64,000 nt of DNA from Sphingomonas alpina (GTDB lineage: Bacteria > Pseudomonadota > Alphaproteobacteria > Sphingomonadales > Sphingomonadaceae): positions 2,418,001-2,482,000 of the forward strand of contig NZ_CP061038.1 of NCBI RefSeq assembly GCF_014490665.1. Reading direction: 5' to 3'. Shown here piece after piece: positions 35,004 through 44,127 of this stretch. Numbering within the stretch: the first letter of the stretch is position 1; every line of letters begins with the position of its first letter. The notes under the pieces are model-generated. The model was not told the DNA's origin, did not search any database, and worked only from the letters and a program-made list of their open reading frames with translations. The translations under genes were made by a program, and so were the position numbers.

Positions 35004-36029
35004 ATGTCGATCGTCAGCCGATTTCGGCCCCCACCCCCATCGGTAATCCTGCCGCCTGTCGCGATGACGTTGGCGGTTTCCATGGTCATCATGCTTGCCT
35101 CGTTGCCGCCGTCCGGGAACGACACGACACCGATCACTTTGTTGTCGCTGGCAGATACTGCCGCGCTGGCGCTCGCGACACATTATCTGCTGCGCCTGCT
35201 CGGCGTCACTGACGCCGACCGCGCTGCCGCCCTGATCTTCGCTCTGCCGGTCATCGCACTCAGCGCAGGGCTGATGGGTCGATACGATACGCTCTGGGCT
35301 ACGCCGGTCGTCATGGCGATCGCTGCCGCCATTCAGCGCCGCCCCATCACGATGCTCGCCTGGTGCGGCCTGGCCCTTGGCCTCACAATACAGGCGCTCC
35401 TGATCGCACCCTTCTTCCTCGCGCTGCTGATCAATCGGAGGGTGCCGATTCGGCTTTGGCCCATCGCGCCGCTGACGACCGCAGCGACGATGATGGCTGC
35501 TTGGTGCATTGGCAGGCCCGTCTTCGATTTCGCATCCGCCTCTGAGCGTCAGATTGATGCCTATGTCGCTCTGTCCTTCGACGCGCCGAATATCTGGGCG
35601 ATCGCACAGACACTGCCGCTGGGCGGCACACCGCTGCTCGGCCTCGCCCTCGCCGCCGCGATCGGCACGACCATTGCCTATGTTGCGCATTTCTCGGCGC
35701 AACCACTGACCGACAAGTCGACCACCTCGGTAGCGTTATTGGGTATATTGCTGATGGCGGGCCTGTTGCCCGGCATGCACGAACGCGATTTCTTCCTCGC
35801 CAATATTCTAGCCCTGGTCATGGCGCTCGCTCTGCGCGACCTGGGCAGCATCCGCATCGCGGCGCTGGTCCAGGCCGGGTCGATTCTCGGCCTGCTTGGC
35901 CATGCCAGCGGCATCGATGCGCTCCCGATATTGGGCGCGGTCGCGATGATCGCGGCGACCTTCCAGCTTGCGCGTCCGCTGCTCAAACCCGCCGCGAACG
36001 ACAATCCTCTGATCGCGCGCACGGTTTGA
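35004..36029 (+). CDS. Polytopic membrane protein, GT-C glycosyltransferase-like
   Basis: 341 residues with about nine to ten predicted membrane helices. Two motifs suggest a GT-C lipid-phosphosugar transferase: LMGRYDTLWATP after the second or third helix, with the Asp expected for catalysis, and MHERDFFLANIL in the C-terminal half, like the Gpi18-related HERY motif. No soluble domain. The start is ATG at 35004 with a weak AGGG site. Donor and acceptor are unknown; envelope glycan synthesis is inference. Confidence 0.65.
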   Translation: MSIVSRFRPPPPSVILPPVAMTLAVSMVIMLASLPPSGNDTTPITLLSLADTAALALATHYLLRLLGVTDADRAAALIFALPVIALSAGLMGRYDTLWATPVVMAIAAAIQRRPITMLAWCGLALGLTIQALLIAPFFLALLINRRVPIRLWPIAPLTTAATMMAAWCIGRPVFDFASASERQIDAYVALSFDAPNIWAIAQTLPLGGTPLLGLALAAAIGTTIAYVAHFSAQPLTDKSTTSVALLGILLMAGLLPGMHERDFFLANILALVMALALRDLGSIRIAALVQAGSILGLLGHASGIDALPILGAVAMIAATFQLARPLLKPAANDNPLIARTV

Positions 36030-36109
36030 CGATCTGCGCTGCGAACAGAGCGGTAACCTATGATAGGCAATTGCGTGATTCGTGGATTCGAGAGCGGGGA
36101 TTCGATTCG

Positions 36110-36613
36110 ATGTTCAACAGCAATAATCGCGGACGTGACACCGGTGGTGCGACCAATTCACCGGGGTCGCAACCGCATGTACCGGGGGCCAAGCGCGGCA
36201 TGTTTTCGGTGCTGGGCCCCGATGTGATCATCACCGGCAATATCGTGGCGACGGCCGACCTGCACATCGATGGGCGGGTCGAAGGCGATGTCGATTGCGG
36301 TAGTCTCGTCCAGGGAACCGAGAGCCGCATCGTCGGCCTCGTCAAAGCCGAAACTGCTCGGCTGGCCGGTGCGATCGACGGCGCCGTATCGGTGCGTCAG
36401 CTGACCATCGAGCGTGCCGCGCGCATCACCGGCGACGTCGAATATGAAACGATCTCGATCGAGAATGGCGCATCGATCGATGGCCGGCTGAAGCATGTCG
36501 CGATCGATGCCGTACGCACGCTCGAGCGCGCCGCGCCGGCCACGACGATGCTGATCGGCGCGCCCAGCGACGAAACGCTCTTTGTCGAGTCTAACGACGC
36601 GGCAGCGGCCTGA
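36110..36613 (+). CDS. Bactofilin (polymer-forming cytoskeletal protein)
   Basis: 167 residues. A short disordered N-terminus (Asn/Gly/Arg-rich) leads into the right-handed beta-helix repeat: SVLGPDVIITGNIVATADLHIDGRVEGDV-type rungs, with typical glycine and hydrophobic spacing to about residue 135. Bactofilins polymerise without nucleotide and organise cell wall or stalk enzymes in Alphaproteobacteria. Its 3' end overlaps the convergent hydrolase gene by 23 bp. Confidence 0.93.
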   Translation: MFNSNNRGRDTGGATNSPGSQPHVPGAKRGMFSVLGPDVIITGNIVATADLHIDGRVEGDVDCGSLVQGTESRIVGLVKAETARLAGAIDGAVSVRQLTIERAARITGDVEYETISIENGASIDGRLKHVAIDAVRTLERAAPATTMLIGAPSDETLFVESNDAAAA

Positions 36614-37613
36614 CCGCATTCAGCAGCACCGGCTCGAAGCGCTCCGGCGCTTCGATCTGGGGCGAATGACCCAGGCCATCCAGCCGGACCAATACGGCGC
36701 TCTTCATCCGCCGCGCTGCGGCAGGTGCGGCATGCGGGATCGCTTCCATGAATTGCTGCAGCGATGCGGGCGCGCGTTGTCGTCCGAACGCAGTCCGGTC
36801 GAGCGTGCCGACAATCAGCGTCGTGGGCGGCGTGATCCGTTCCAGCTCATGTGCGACGGGCTGGGTATAAATCATCTCGCTGGCCTTGGCCTGTACCAGG
36901 GCCACCGTATCCCGTCCGGTCCCCTGATACATGCCCGCCAGCATCCACACCCATCGGTCGTAGGACGGCTTCCAGCTGCCGTGATAGTAATTGGTCAACT
37001 GATAGGCCTTGATCGAGGCGAAGTCGGCCTTTCTCTCGCCGGCCCATAGGGTGTCGATATCGGCATAGCCGAGCCCCTCCTCGCTGCTGTCCTTCAGGCC
37101 AAGCGGGTTGACCAGCACCAGCCGGTCGACGCTGTCGGGGAACATGATCGCAAAGCGCATCGCGAGCATCCCGCCCATCGAATGGCCGACGATTGAGGCC
37201 CTGGCGATGCCGCGCGACTCCATCAGCTTGCGCGTCAGGGTCGCCATCATCGCGAAACTATATTGGGCAGCGCGCGGCTTGGAGGATTTGCAGAAGCCGA
37301 TCTGATCGGGGATCAGCACACGGTAGCCGGCCCGGGTCAGCGACCGTACGCTGCTCTCCCAGGTCGCGCCGCAGAAATTCTTGCCATGGAGCAGCACGAC
37401 CGCACGGCCATTGGGCCGGTCGGCCGCCACATCCATGAACGCCATCCGGGCCGGCTGGCCGACGATATCGACCGTCATGGTCTGGACCGGCCAGGGATAA
37501 TCGAAGCGTTCGAGATTGGCGCCCAGATCGCGCGCCATCGGCGGCACATCGGCCGCGCCGATCAGCGCCATTGCCGCAGCCACAGCCGATAACAGCTTCA
37601 CGTTCCGCATCAT
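36591..37613 (-). CDS. Secreted alpha/beta hydrolase
   Basis: 340 residues with a signal peptide (LLSAVAAAMALIGAADV). The oxyanion block VVLLHGKNFCGATW, the nucleophile elbow GHSMGG, and an acid/His pair in the C-terminal region (GTLDRTAFG, GLGHSPQIEAPERF) place it with periplasmic alpha/beta hydrolases of the haloperoxidase/esterase type. It converges on the bactofilin gene with a short overlap. Substrate unknown. Confidence 0.88.
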   Translation of the reverse strand: MMRNVKLLSAVAAAMALIGAADVPPMARDLGANLERFDYPWPVQTMTVDIVGQPARMAFMDVAADRPNGRAVVLLHGKNFCGATWESSVRSLTRAGYRVLIPDQIGFCKSSKPRAAQYSFAMMATLTRKLMESRGIARASIVGHSMGGMLAMRFAIMFPDSVDRLVLVNPLGLKDSSEEGLGYADIDTLWAGERKADFASIKAYQLTNYYHGSWKPSYDRWVWMLAGMYQGTGRDTVALVQAKASEMIYTQPVAHELERITPPTTLIVGTLDRTAFGRQRAPASLQQFMEAIPHAAPAAARRMKSAVLVRLDGLGHSPQIEAPERFEPVLLNAVRPLPRR

Positions 37614-37672
37614 TCATCCCCCACCCCCAGCCTGCTTACCGCATGCTGACAGCGCCGTCATCCGCGATCGTA

Positions 37673-38122
37673 TCAGCCGATACCCGACAGCGTGTTCGCC
37701 GCGCTCAGCATGTCGATGAAGAAGCCGATCCCCATCGCCATCAGCACCGCGCAGGACAAGAGATAGGCCATGAAGCGCGGCTGGATCTTTTTCGGGCCGA
37801 TATGAATGAAGCTATGGACCGCGCGCAGCACGACATAGATCCAGGCGAGAATGACCTGGATATGGTTCGCATGATGCGTGATCATCAGCAGCGGGATCAG
37901 CGCGAAGAACAGCACCGGCATTTCAAACAGATTGGCGAAGTTGTTCGCGGGCATCTCGACCGGGCGGAAATAGCGCAACGCGGATTCGCCGTCGGCAAAA
38001 TCGCGCGCGGTCGGCGGGTTGCGCTTCATATGGCCGAGCCGCTGCACGAACATTGTGAACCATACGATCGTCACCAGCACGACCATGGCAAAGACCGGCC
38101 ATAGAATTGCGATTGTCGTCAT
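37673..38122 (-). CDS. MAPEG family membrane protein
   Basis: 149 residues with four predicted membrane helices. The segments VEMPANNFANLFEMPVLFF and VLAWIYVVLRAVHSFIHI carry the Asn/Glu and Arg residues conserved in membrane-associated eicosanoid/glutathione proteins. Bacterial members are glutathione transferase-like detoxifiers. It is divergent from the GFA-family gene, which may share a glutathione theme, although the linkage is not proven. Confidence 0.87.
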   Translation of the reverse strand: MTTIAILWPVFAMVVLVTIVWFTMFVQRLGHMKRNPPTARDFADGESALRYFRPVEMPANNFANLFEMPVLFFALIPLLMITHHANHIQVILAWIYVVLRAVHSFIHIGPKKIQPRFMAYLLSCAVLMAMGIGFFIDMLSAANTLSGIG

Positions 38123-38194
38123 GTCACCATCTCCCCCGTTCCGAGGTTATTGTTCCGCCCGACCAGCACTCTGTCCAGCGCGAAAGGATCCGCC

Positions 38195-38662
38195 ATGATG
38201 ACCGACCCGACCTTGCCGATGATCGGTGGCTGTCGCTGCGACCGGCTGCGCTTCACCATCACGCGCCCGCCCTTGTTCACCGCTGTGTGTCACTGCACCG
38301 GCTGCCAGAAGATGTCCGGCAGCGCCTTTTCCACCACGGTCTGCGTTCCGGGCGACGGCTTTGCCGTGACCCGGGGCGAGGCCGTGATCGGTGGCCTGCA
38401 CGGCGATCAGGCGAAGCACCATCATTGCGACTGGTGCAAGAGCTGGGTCTTCACCCGGATCGAGCCCGATATGGGCTTCGTCAATGTCCGCGCGACCATG
38501 CTCGACGACCCGAGCTGGTTTGTGCCCTTTGTCGAAACCTATACCGACGAGGCGCTGCCCTGGGCAAAGACCCAGGCCAGGCACAGCTTTGCAACCTTCC
38601 GGGCGATGGAACAGTATCAGCCGATCGTCGCGGACTATGCCGCGGCGACCCGCATCACTTGA
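38195..38662 (+). CDS. GFA / CENP-V family protein
   Basis: 155 residues from the ATG at 38195. Zinc ligands are present in the expected order: GGCRCDRL, CHCTGCQKMSGS and CDWCKSW. Family members include glutathione-dependent formaldehyde-activating enzyme, but most act on unknown substrates. Its 3' end overlaps the convergent amidohydrolase gene by 8 bp. Confidence 0.9.
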   Translation: MMTDPTLPMIGGCRCDRLRFTITRPPLFTAVCHCTGCQKMSGSAFSTTVCVPGDGFAVTRGEAVIGGLHGDQAKHHHCDWCKSWVFTRIEPDMGFVNVRATMLDDPSWFVPFVETYTDEALPWAKTQARHSFATFRAMEQYQPIVADYAAATRIT

Positions 38663-39920
38663 CCAGTTCGCCGCCCTTGATCACCGCACTGACCTTTTCC
38701 AGCACGCGCACATCGGTCAGCGGATCGCCATCCACCGCAACGATATCACCGTAACGTCCGACCGCGATCGCGCCGACATCGGCGGTCTTGCCCAATGCCA
38801 CCGCCGCGTCGGAGGTGGCCGCGCGGATCGCCTGGATCGGGGTCATGCCCCATTCGACCATCTTGGCGAACTGCTTCGCATTGTCGCCATGCGGATAGAC
38901 CCCGGCGTCGGTACCGAACAGCATCGGCACGCCCGCCTTCACGGCACGCTGGAAGGTCTGGCGCTGCTTCAGGCCGATCGCCTTTTCCTTGTCGAGGCTT
39001 TCCTGTTCGGTGCCGTTGCTGGTGCCGGTCGCGAGGATATAATCGTCGTTATAGATGTCCATGTCGAACCAGGTGCGGTGCTGCACGGCAAGCTTGATCG
39101 TCTCGTCCGACGCCAGGCTGCAATGCTCGATCGTGTCGATCCCGGCGAGGATCGCGGCACGGATCCCTTCATCGCCATGCGCATGCGCCGCGACCTTCAG
39201 ATGGAGCATATGCGCCTCGTCGGCGATCGCCTTCATCTCCTCGACCGTCAGCTGCTGCCCGCCGACACTGTCACCGAGCGAGAAGACCCCGCCGGTGGCG
39301 CAGATCTTGATCACCTGCGCGCCATATTTGTGCAGCCAGCGCACCTTCGCGCGCGCTTCTTCCGGCGTGTTGATCACCGAGGGCTGCTGCCGGTCGAGCG
39401 AGGGGGGCAGACTATTGTCGTCGCAATGCCCGCCGGTCGCGCCGATCGCATAAGCCGCAGTGGTGATGCGCGGGCCCTGCACCCAGCCACCATCAATCGC
39501 TTCGCGCAGGCCGACATCCTGAAATCCGGCCGAACCGACATTGCGCACCGAGGTGAAGCCGGCCGCCAGCGTCTTCTTCGCATTGGCGACGCCGACTGCG
39601 CTCCAGAAGCTGTCGGTATATTGCAGGCCGCGATAACCACCGATCTCGGCGACCGCCGTCAGATGGACGTGCATGTCGATCAGGCCCGGCAGGATCGTCT
39701 TCCCGGCGAGGTTGATATGCTTCACGGCCTTGCCGTTCCAGTCAGCGGTACGCGAATCCAGGATGCTGGTGATGCGCCCATTCTCGATCACCACCGCCGG
39801 GCTCTCGATCACCTTCCCGGTGATGACATCGACCATCTTGTCGGCGGTGACGACCACCGTCTCGGCGGCGGCGGAGACGGACGTCAGCGCCAGCATTGCG
39901 GCGCCCAGATATTTCAGCAT
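38655..39920 (-). CDS. Secreted amidohydrolase (imidazolonepropionase/prolidase-like)
   Basis: 421 residues with a signal peptide (MLALTSVSAAAE). The metal site starts with PGLIDMHVHL, followed by the His in AHAHGDEGI and HCSLASDE and a late Asp in FGTDAGVYPHG. This set is typical of the periplasmic Xaa-Pro or acyl-dipeptidase-like amidohydrolases common in sphingomonads. It may be co-transcribed after lpdA, 58 bp upstream, but is probably independent. Confidence 0.9.
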   Translation of the reverse strand: MLKYLGAAMLALTSVSAAAETVVVTADKMVDVITGKVIESPAVVIENGRITSILDSRTADWNGKAVKHINLAGKTILPGLIDMHVHLTAVAEIGGYRGLQYTDSFWSAVGVANAKKTLAAGFTSVRNVGSAGFQDVGLREAIDGGWVQGPRITTAAYAIGATGGHCDDNSLPPSLDRQQPSVINTPEEARAKVRWLHKYGAQVIKICATGGVFSLGDSVGGQQLTVEEMKAIADEAHMLHLKVAAHAHGDEGIRAAILAGIDTIEHCSLASDETIKLAVQHRTWFDMDIYNDDYILATGTSNGTEQESLDKEKAIGLKQRQTFQRAVKAGVPMLFGTDAGVYPHGDNAKQFAKMVEWGMTPIQAIRAATSDAAVALGKTADVGAIAVGRYGDIVAVDGDPLTDVRVLEKVSAVIKGGELVK

Positions 39921-39978
39921 GGTCGTTCAGCCCCCAGGTTAAATGATCGATCGATACAGTGCCGCCGTCGCGTAGCAG

Positions 39979-41373
39979 TCAAATGTGGAGAGTTCGTCCA
40001 TAAGCGCCGAGCACGCTTTCATGCATCGTTTCCGAGATCGTCGGATGCGCGAACACCGTCTCCATCAGTTCCGCCTCGGTCGTCTCGAGCTGGCGCGCGA
40101 TGACATAGCCCTGGATCAGCTCGGTCACTTCCGCGCCGACCATATGCGCGCCCAGCAGCTCACCGGTCTTCGCATCGAACACCGTCTTCACGAACCCTTC
40201 CGCTTCGCCCAGCGCGATCGCCTTGCCATTGCCGATGAAGGGGAATTTGCCGACCTTCACCTCATACCCGGCTTCCTTGGCCTTGGCCTCGGTAAAGCCG
40301 ACCGACGCAACCTGCGGGCGTGAGTATGTGCAGCCGGGAATGTTCCAGGTCTCGAACGGATGCGGCTTCTGCCCCGCGATCGCCTCGACGCAGACCACGC
40401 CCTCATGGCTTGCCTTATGCGCCAGCCAGGGCGGGCCCGTCACATCGCCGATCGCGAACAGCCCCTCGACATTGGTGCGGCCATAGCCGTCGGTCTTGAT
40501 ATGGCCGCGGTCGGTCTCGACGCCGAGCGCCTCGAGCCCGATCTCCTCGGTATTGGGCACGATGCCGATCGCGACGATCGCATGGCTGAACTCGGCCGTC
40601 TCGACCTTGCCGTCCTTACCCTTGATCGAGGCGGTGACGCCCTTGGCGCCGGTTTCGAGCTTCTCGATCCCCGCACTGGTCAGGATCTTGATGCCCTGCT
40701 TGGTCAGCGCCTTTTCCATGAAGGCGCTGACCTCTTCGTCCTCGACCGGCACGACCCGCGGAAGCATTTCCACGATCGTCACATCAGCGCCCATATCATT
40801 GTAGAAGCTGGCGAATTCAACGCCGATCGCACCCGATCCGATGACCAGCAGCTTGGTCGGCATCTCCTCCGGCACCATTGCGTGACGATAGGTCCAGATG
40901 CGCTTGCCATCCGCCTTGGCGAACGGCAGGTCGCGCGCACGCGCGCCGGTGGCGACGATGATGTTCTTCGCCTCCAACTCAGTCACCTTGTCGCCCTGCT
41001 TGACCGACAATTTGCCCTTTCCGGTAAGCGTGCCATTACCCTCGACCACGGTCACCTTGTTCTTCTTCATCAGGCCCTTGACGCCCATGTTGAGCTGACC
41101 GGCAACCTTGCGGCTGCGCTCGACGATCTTGGTCAGGTCGAAACCGGGCTTCTCCACGCTCAACCCGTAATCGGCGGCGTGAGTCATATAATGGTAGATT
41201 TCCGAAGTGCGCAGCAGCGCCTTGGTCGGGATGCAGCCCCAGTTCAGGCAGATGCCGCCGAGCCGCTCGCGTTCGACGATCGCGGTCTTCAGGCCAAGCT
41301 GCGCCGCGCGGATCGCCGCGACATAGCCGCCGGGGCCGGAACCGAGAATGATCAGGTCGTAGGTATCAGCCAC
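39979..41373 (-). CDS. lpdA: Dihydrolipoyl dehydrogenase (E3)
   Basis: 464 residues from the GTG at 41371-41373, with AAGGAAA upstream; the longer frame overlaps the thioesterase gene. The FAD motif GSGPGGYVAA, the redox disulphide in GGICLNWGCIPTKALL, the NAD motif GSGAIGVEFASF and the C-terminal dimer His-Glu in HAHPTISE-like context (VFAHPTISETMHESV) are all present. It reoxidises the lipoyl group of pyruvate dehydrogenase; pdhC lies in the same operon. Confidence 0.96.
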   Translation of the reverse strand: MADTYDLIILGSGPGGYVAAIRAAQLGLKTAIVERERLGGICLNWGCIPTKALLRTSEIYHYMTHAADYGLSVEKPGFDLTKIVERSRKVAGQLNMGVKGLMKKNKVTVVEGNGTLTGKGKLSVKQGDKVTELEAKNIIVATGARARDLPFAKADGKRIWTYRHAMVPEEMPTKLLVIGSGAIGVEFASFYNDMGADVTIVEMLPRVVPVEDEEVSAFMEKALTKQGIKILTSAGIEKLETGAKGVTASIKGKDGKVETAEFSHAIVAIGIVPNTEEIGLEALGVETDRGHIKTDGYGRTNVEGLFAIGDVTGPPWLAHKASHEGVVCVEAIAGQKPHPFETWNIPGCTYSRPQVASVGFTEAKAKEAGYEVKVGKFPFIGNGKAIALGEAEGFVKTVFDAKTGELLGAHMVGAEVTELIQGYVIARQLETTEAELMETVFAHPTISETMHESVLGAYGRTLHI

Positions 41374-41383
41374 GCATATTTCC

Positions 41384-41764
41384 TTATGAAACCAGCGGGG
41401 AAGGCCGATCGTCCTCCCCCATCGAAACCAGTGTGAAACTACCCTTGGCGGCCCGGGCGCTGCCCTCGCCATGCCGGTCGCGCCGCCATACCTCGACCGC
41501 GACGGTCATCGATGTCCGACCGGTCGCGACAATCTCGGCGAAGAACGACACTTCGTCGCCGATCGAGACGGGGGCGGTGAAGCTGAACCCGTCCGCCGCC
41601 ACCACCGGCGCACGGCCCCGGCAATGCCGCGACGCGACCGATCCCGCCGCCAGCGCCATCTGGCCCATCAGCCAGCCGACGAAGATCTTGCCATAGGGGT
41701 TGGCGTCCGCCGCCATGCCGGTCGCCCGGATCGCCGGTGCGCCCGCAGGCAGGAGATCATTCAT
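41384..41764 (-). CDS. Acyl-CoA thioesterase (YciA-type hotdog)
   Basis: 126 residues from the ATG at 41762-41764. The block DANPYGKIFVGWLMGQMALAAG and the later PVSIGDEVSFFAEIVATGRTSMTVAVEVW match hotdog acyl-CoA thioesterases. It overlaps the small membrane gene upstream by 8 bp and ends 10 bp before lpdA, so it sits inside the pyruvate dehydrogenase operon, where it might hydrolyse excess acyl-CoA. Confidence 0.88.
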   Translation of the reverse strand: MNDLLPAGAPAIRATGMAADANPYGKIFVGWLMGQMALAAGSVASRHCRGRAPVVAADGFSFTAPVSIGDEVSFFAEIVATGRTSMTVAVEVWRRDRHGEGSARAAKGSFTLVSMGEDDRPSPLVS

Positions 41765-41999
41765 TCGGGTTCGCGCCGTTGCGACGCGCGCGATCCGCCT
41801 TCCACGCCATTCGCAGCGGGCGGATGCCCATGAAGGCGACGGCCAGCATCGAGAAATAGGCGACCCACCAGATCGTCCGTCCCGCGGCCGGTACTGCCCA
41901 TACCGCGAGCGACGCAATCAAGGCGGTCGCGACGACGCCTGCCGCGATATGCAGAAGCTCGACGAGCGTCCGCGTCATCCCCTTAAGCAACCATAGCAA
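41757..41999 (-). CDS. Small membrane protein in pdh operon
   Basis: About 80 residues with two predicted membrane helices ([20 protein letters not shown] and [16 protein letters not shown]) and a basic C-terminus. It overlaps pdhC by 17 bp at its 5' end and the thioesterase at its 3' end. The frame begins with TTG at 41999; an ATG at 41978 is the alternative, with AAGGGG almost touching it. Function unknown. Confidence 0.6.
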   Translation of the reverse strand: MLWLLKGMTRTLVELLHIAAGVVATALIASLAVWAVPAAGRTIWWVAYFSMLAVAFMGIRPLRMAWKADRARRNGANPNE

Positions 42000-43296
42000 G
42001 GGGCGACTCCACCAAAGCCTTGAACGCCTGCATCAGTTCGGCGCCGTCCGCGCCGTCGATCGCACGATGGTCGAAACTGCCCGTCGCCGACATCACCGTG
42101 GCGACGCCGAGTGCGTCGTCGATGATATAGGGCCGCTTCTCGCCCGCACCGATCGCCATGATCATGCCCTGGGGCGGGTTGATCACCGCCTCGAACTGCT
42201 TGATGCCGAACATGCCCATATTGCTCAGGCTCGCGGTGCCGCCCTGATATTCCTCGGGCTTGAGCTTCTGTTCGCGCGCGCGGCCGGCAAGGTCCTTCAT
42301 CTCGGTCGAGATGGCCGAGATCGCCTTGGTATCGGCATGGGTGATGATCGGCGTGATCAGCCCCGACGGCGCACTGACCGCGACCGAGATGTCGGCACGC
42401 TGGAAGGTGATCAACTGGTCGCCGGTAAACATCACATTGCACTTGGGCACACGCATCAGCGAAACCGCCAGCGCCTTGATCAGCAAGTCGTTGACGGACA
42501 GCTTCACACCGCGTGGTTCGAGCGCTGCGTTGAGATCGGCGCGCAGCTTGAGCAGCGCGTCGAGCCGGATATCGAGCGTCAGGTAGATATGCGGCACGGT
42601 CTGCTTCGATTCGGTCAGGCGGCGCGCGATCGTCTTGCGCACGTTCGACAGCTTGACCGCCTCATGCGGGATGTCCGGAATGGCGGCAGGCTTCGCTGCG
42701 GCAGCGGCCGGTGCAGACGCCGCTTCGGCAGCCGGCGCAGCAGCCGCGGGCGCATCCGCCCCGGCGGCTGGAGTGGCGCCAGGCTTGACGCCTTCCAGAT
42801 CGGCCTTGACGATCCGCCCGTTGGGGCCGGATCCGCTGAGCGCCGAGAGTTCGATGCCCTTTTCCGCTGCGATGCGGCGCGCGAGCGGGCTCGCCTTGAC
42901 CCGGTCGCCCTCTGATTTGGCTGGCGCCGGTGCAGGAGCCGGTGCTGCGGCTTGCGGCGCGGGCTTTGCTTCAGCCTTGGGCTCAGGCTCGGCTTTGGCT
43001 TCCACCTTGGCGGCTTCGGCCTTGGGTGCTGGTGTCTCGGCACCGGCTTCCTCGCCTTCGGCGGTCAGCGTCGCGATGACGGTGCCGACCTTCACATTGT
43101 CGGTGCCCTCGGCGACCAGGATCTTCGCAACCACGCCTTCGTCGACCGCCTCGAACTCCATCGTCGCCTTGTCGGTCTCGATCTCCGCCATCAGATCGCC
43201 CGATTTGACCGTGTCACCCTCCTTGATCAGCCATTTGGCGAGCGTGCCTTCCTCCATCGTTGGCGACAAAGCGGGCATCTTGATCTCGATGGGCAT
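41983..43296 (-). CDS. pdhC: Pyruvate dehydrogenase complex dihydrolipoamide acetyltransferase (E2)
   Basis: 437 residues. One lipoyl domain (lipoyl Lys in [17 protein letters not shown]), an Ala/Pro/Glu-rich linker, a peripheral subunit-binding domain ([19 protein letters not shown]) and the catalytic CoA acyltransferase domain ending with the [13 protein letters not shown] motif (catalytic His in DHRAIDG). The domain order is the usual alphaproteobacterial E2. E1 genes are not in the window. It heads the operon that includes a small membrane protein, a thioesterase and lpdA. Confidence 0.95.
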   Translation of the reverse strand: MPIEIKMPALSPTMEEGTLAKWLIKEGDTVKSGDLMAEIETDKATMEFEAVDEGVVAKILVAEGTDNVKVGTVIATLTAEGEEAGAETPAPKAEAAKVEAKAEPEPKAEAKPAPQAAAPAPAPAPAKSEGDRVKASPLARRIAAEKGIELSALSGSGPNGRIVKADLEGVKPGATPAAGADAPAAAAPAAEAASAPAAAAAKPAAIPDIPHEAVKLSNVRKTIARRLTESKQTVPHIYLTLDIRLDALLKLRADLNAALEPRGVKLSVNDLLIKALAVSLMRVPKCNVMFTGDQLITFQRADISVAVSAPSGLITPIITHADTKAISAISTEMKDLAGRAREQKLKPEEYQGGTASLSNMGMFGIKQFEAVINPPQGMIMAIGAGEKRPYIIDDALGVATVMSATGSFDHRAIDGADGAELMQAFKALVESPLAMVA

Positions 43297-43488
43297 CAGG
43301 TAGCGTCCTCTGACCGAATCCGTAGCGGCCCGTTTCCTTCGCCCCCGGCATGGCTCCGGTCAAGACCGGCGTGCGCGCAAAAACGCTCCGGTCGTCCGAT
43401 CCGGGGGCCGGACAGGCATCGCCCCGGACACGCGCCCCTTGCGCCGGAGACACCGTCGCGTCACCTATATGTGCAGGGGAGCGAAGGC

Positions 43489-43944
43489 ATGCGTGTCTAT
43501 CTGGTGGTGATCGACGAAAGTCCAGAGGCGGTGATCGCATTGCGCTTCGCCGCGCGCCGCGCGGTCAAGACCGGCGGCGGGGTGGAGATACTGACGCTGC
43601 TGCCGACGGTCGATTTCGTGCAATGGGGCGGCGTCCAGGCGACGATCGAGGAAGAAGCGCGGCTGCATGCCGAAGCGCTGGTCGCAGGCGCGGCCGGCAC
43701 GTTGATGGAAGAATCGGGCCTGCGCCCATCGATCACGCTGAAACAGGGCGACGGTCCGAAGATCATCCGCGAGATGATCGCCGAAAATCCCGACATTGCG
43801 GCGCTGGTGCTCGGCGCAGCGGCGACCGGCGCGCCAGGGCCGCTGGTCAGCCATTTTGCCGGGACCGATGCCGGTGCGCTGCCGATCCCGCTGATGATCA
43901 TTCCGGGATCGCTGGACAGGGACGCGATCGACCGGCTGAGCTGA
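43489..43944 (+). CDS. Universal stress protein family protein
   Basis: 151 residues from the ATG at 43489, with a GGGGAGCGAAGG ribosome site. The Asp in VVIDESPEAVIALRFAARRA and the C-terminal ALVLGAAATGAPGPLVSHFAG stretch resemble the UspA fold, although the ATP-binding G-2x-G-9x-G(S/T) is only partly kept. Function is likely a stress response. The long open frame that precedes it is a shadow of pdhC. Confidence 0.8.
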   Translation: MRVYLVVIDESPEAVIALRFAARRAVKTGGGVEILTLLPTVDFVQWGGVQATIEEEARLHAEALVAGAAGTLMEESGLRPSITLKQGDGPKIIREMIAENPDIAALVLGAAATGAPGPLVSHFAGTDAGALPIPLMIIPGSLDRDAIDRLS

Positions 43945-44127
43945 GAATTCGAGAGCACCAGCATAGACCGTTCGTTTTTGGGCCTGTCGGCGTTATCCTA
44001 CTCGGCTAAGGAACCGGCATTGATCGAGTGCGATTACCCCTTACTTTTGTGCTCCCGCGAGGAGTGTCGGGAAAAGGGATAGTACCGGGCGCTTGCCCTG
44101 CCTGACCCGCCCCGCCATCATGCCGGG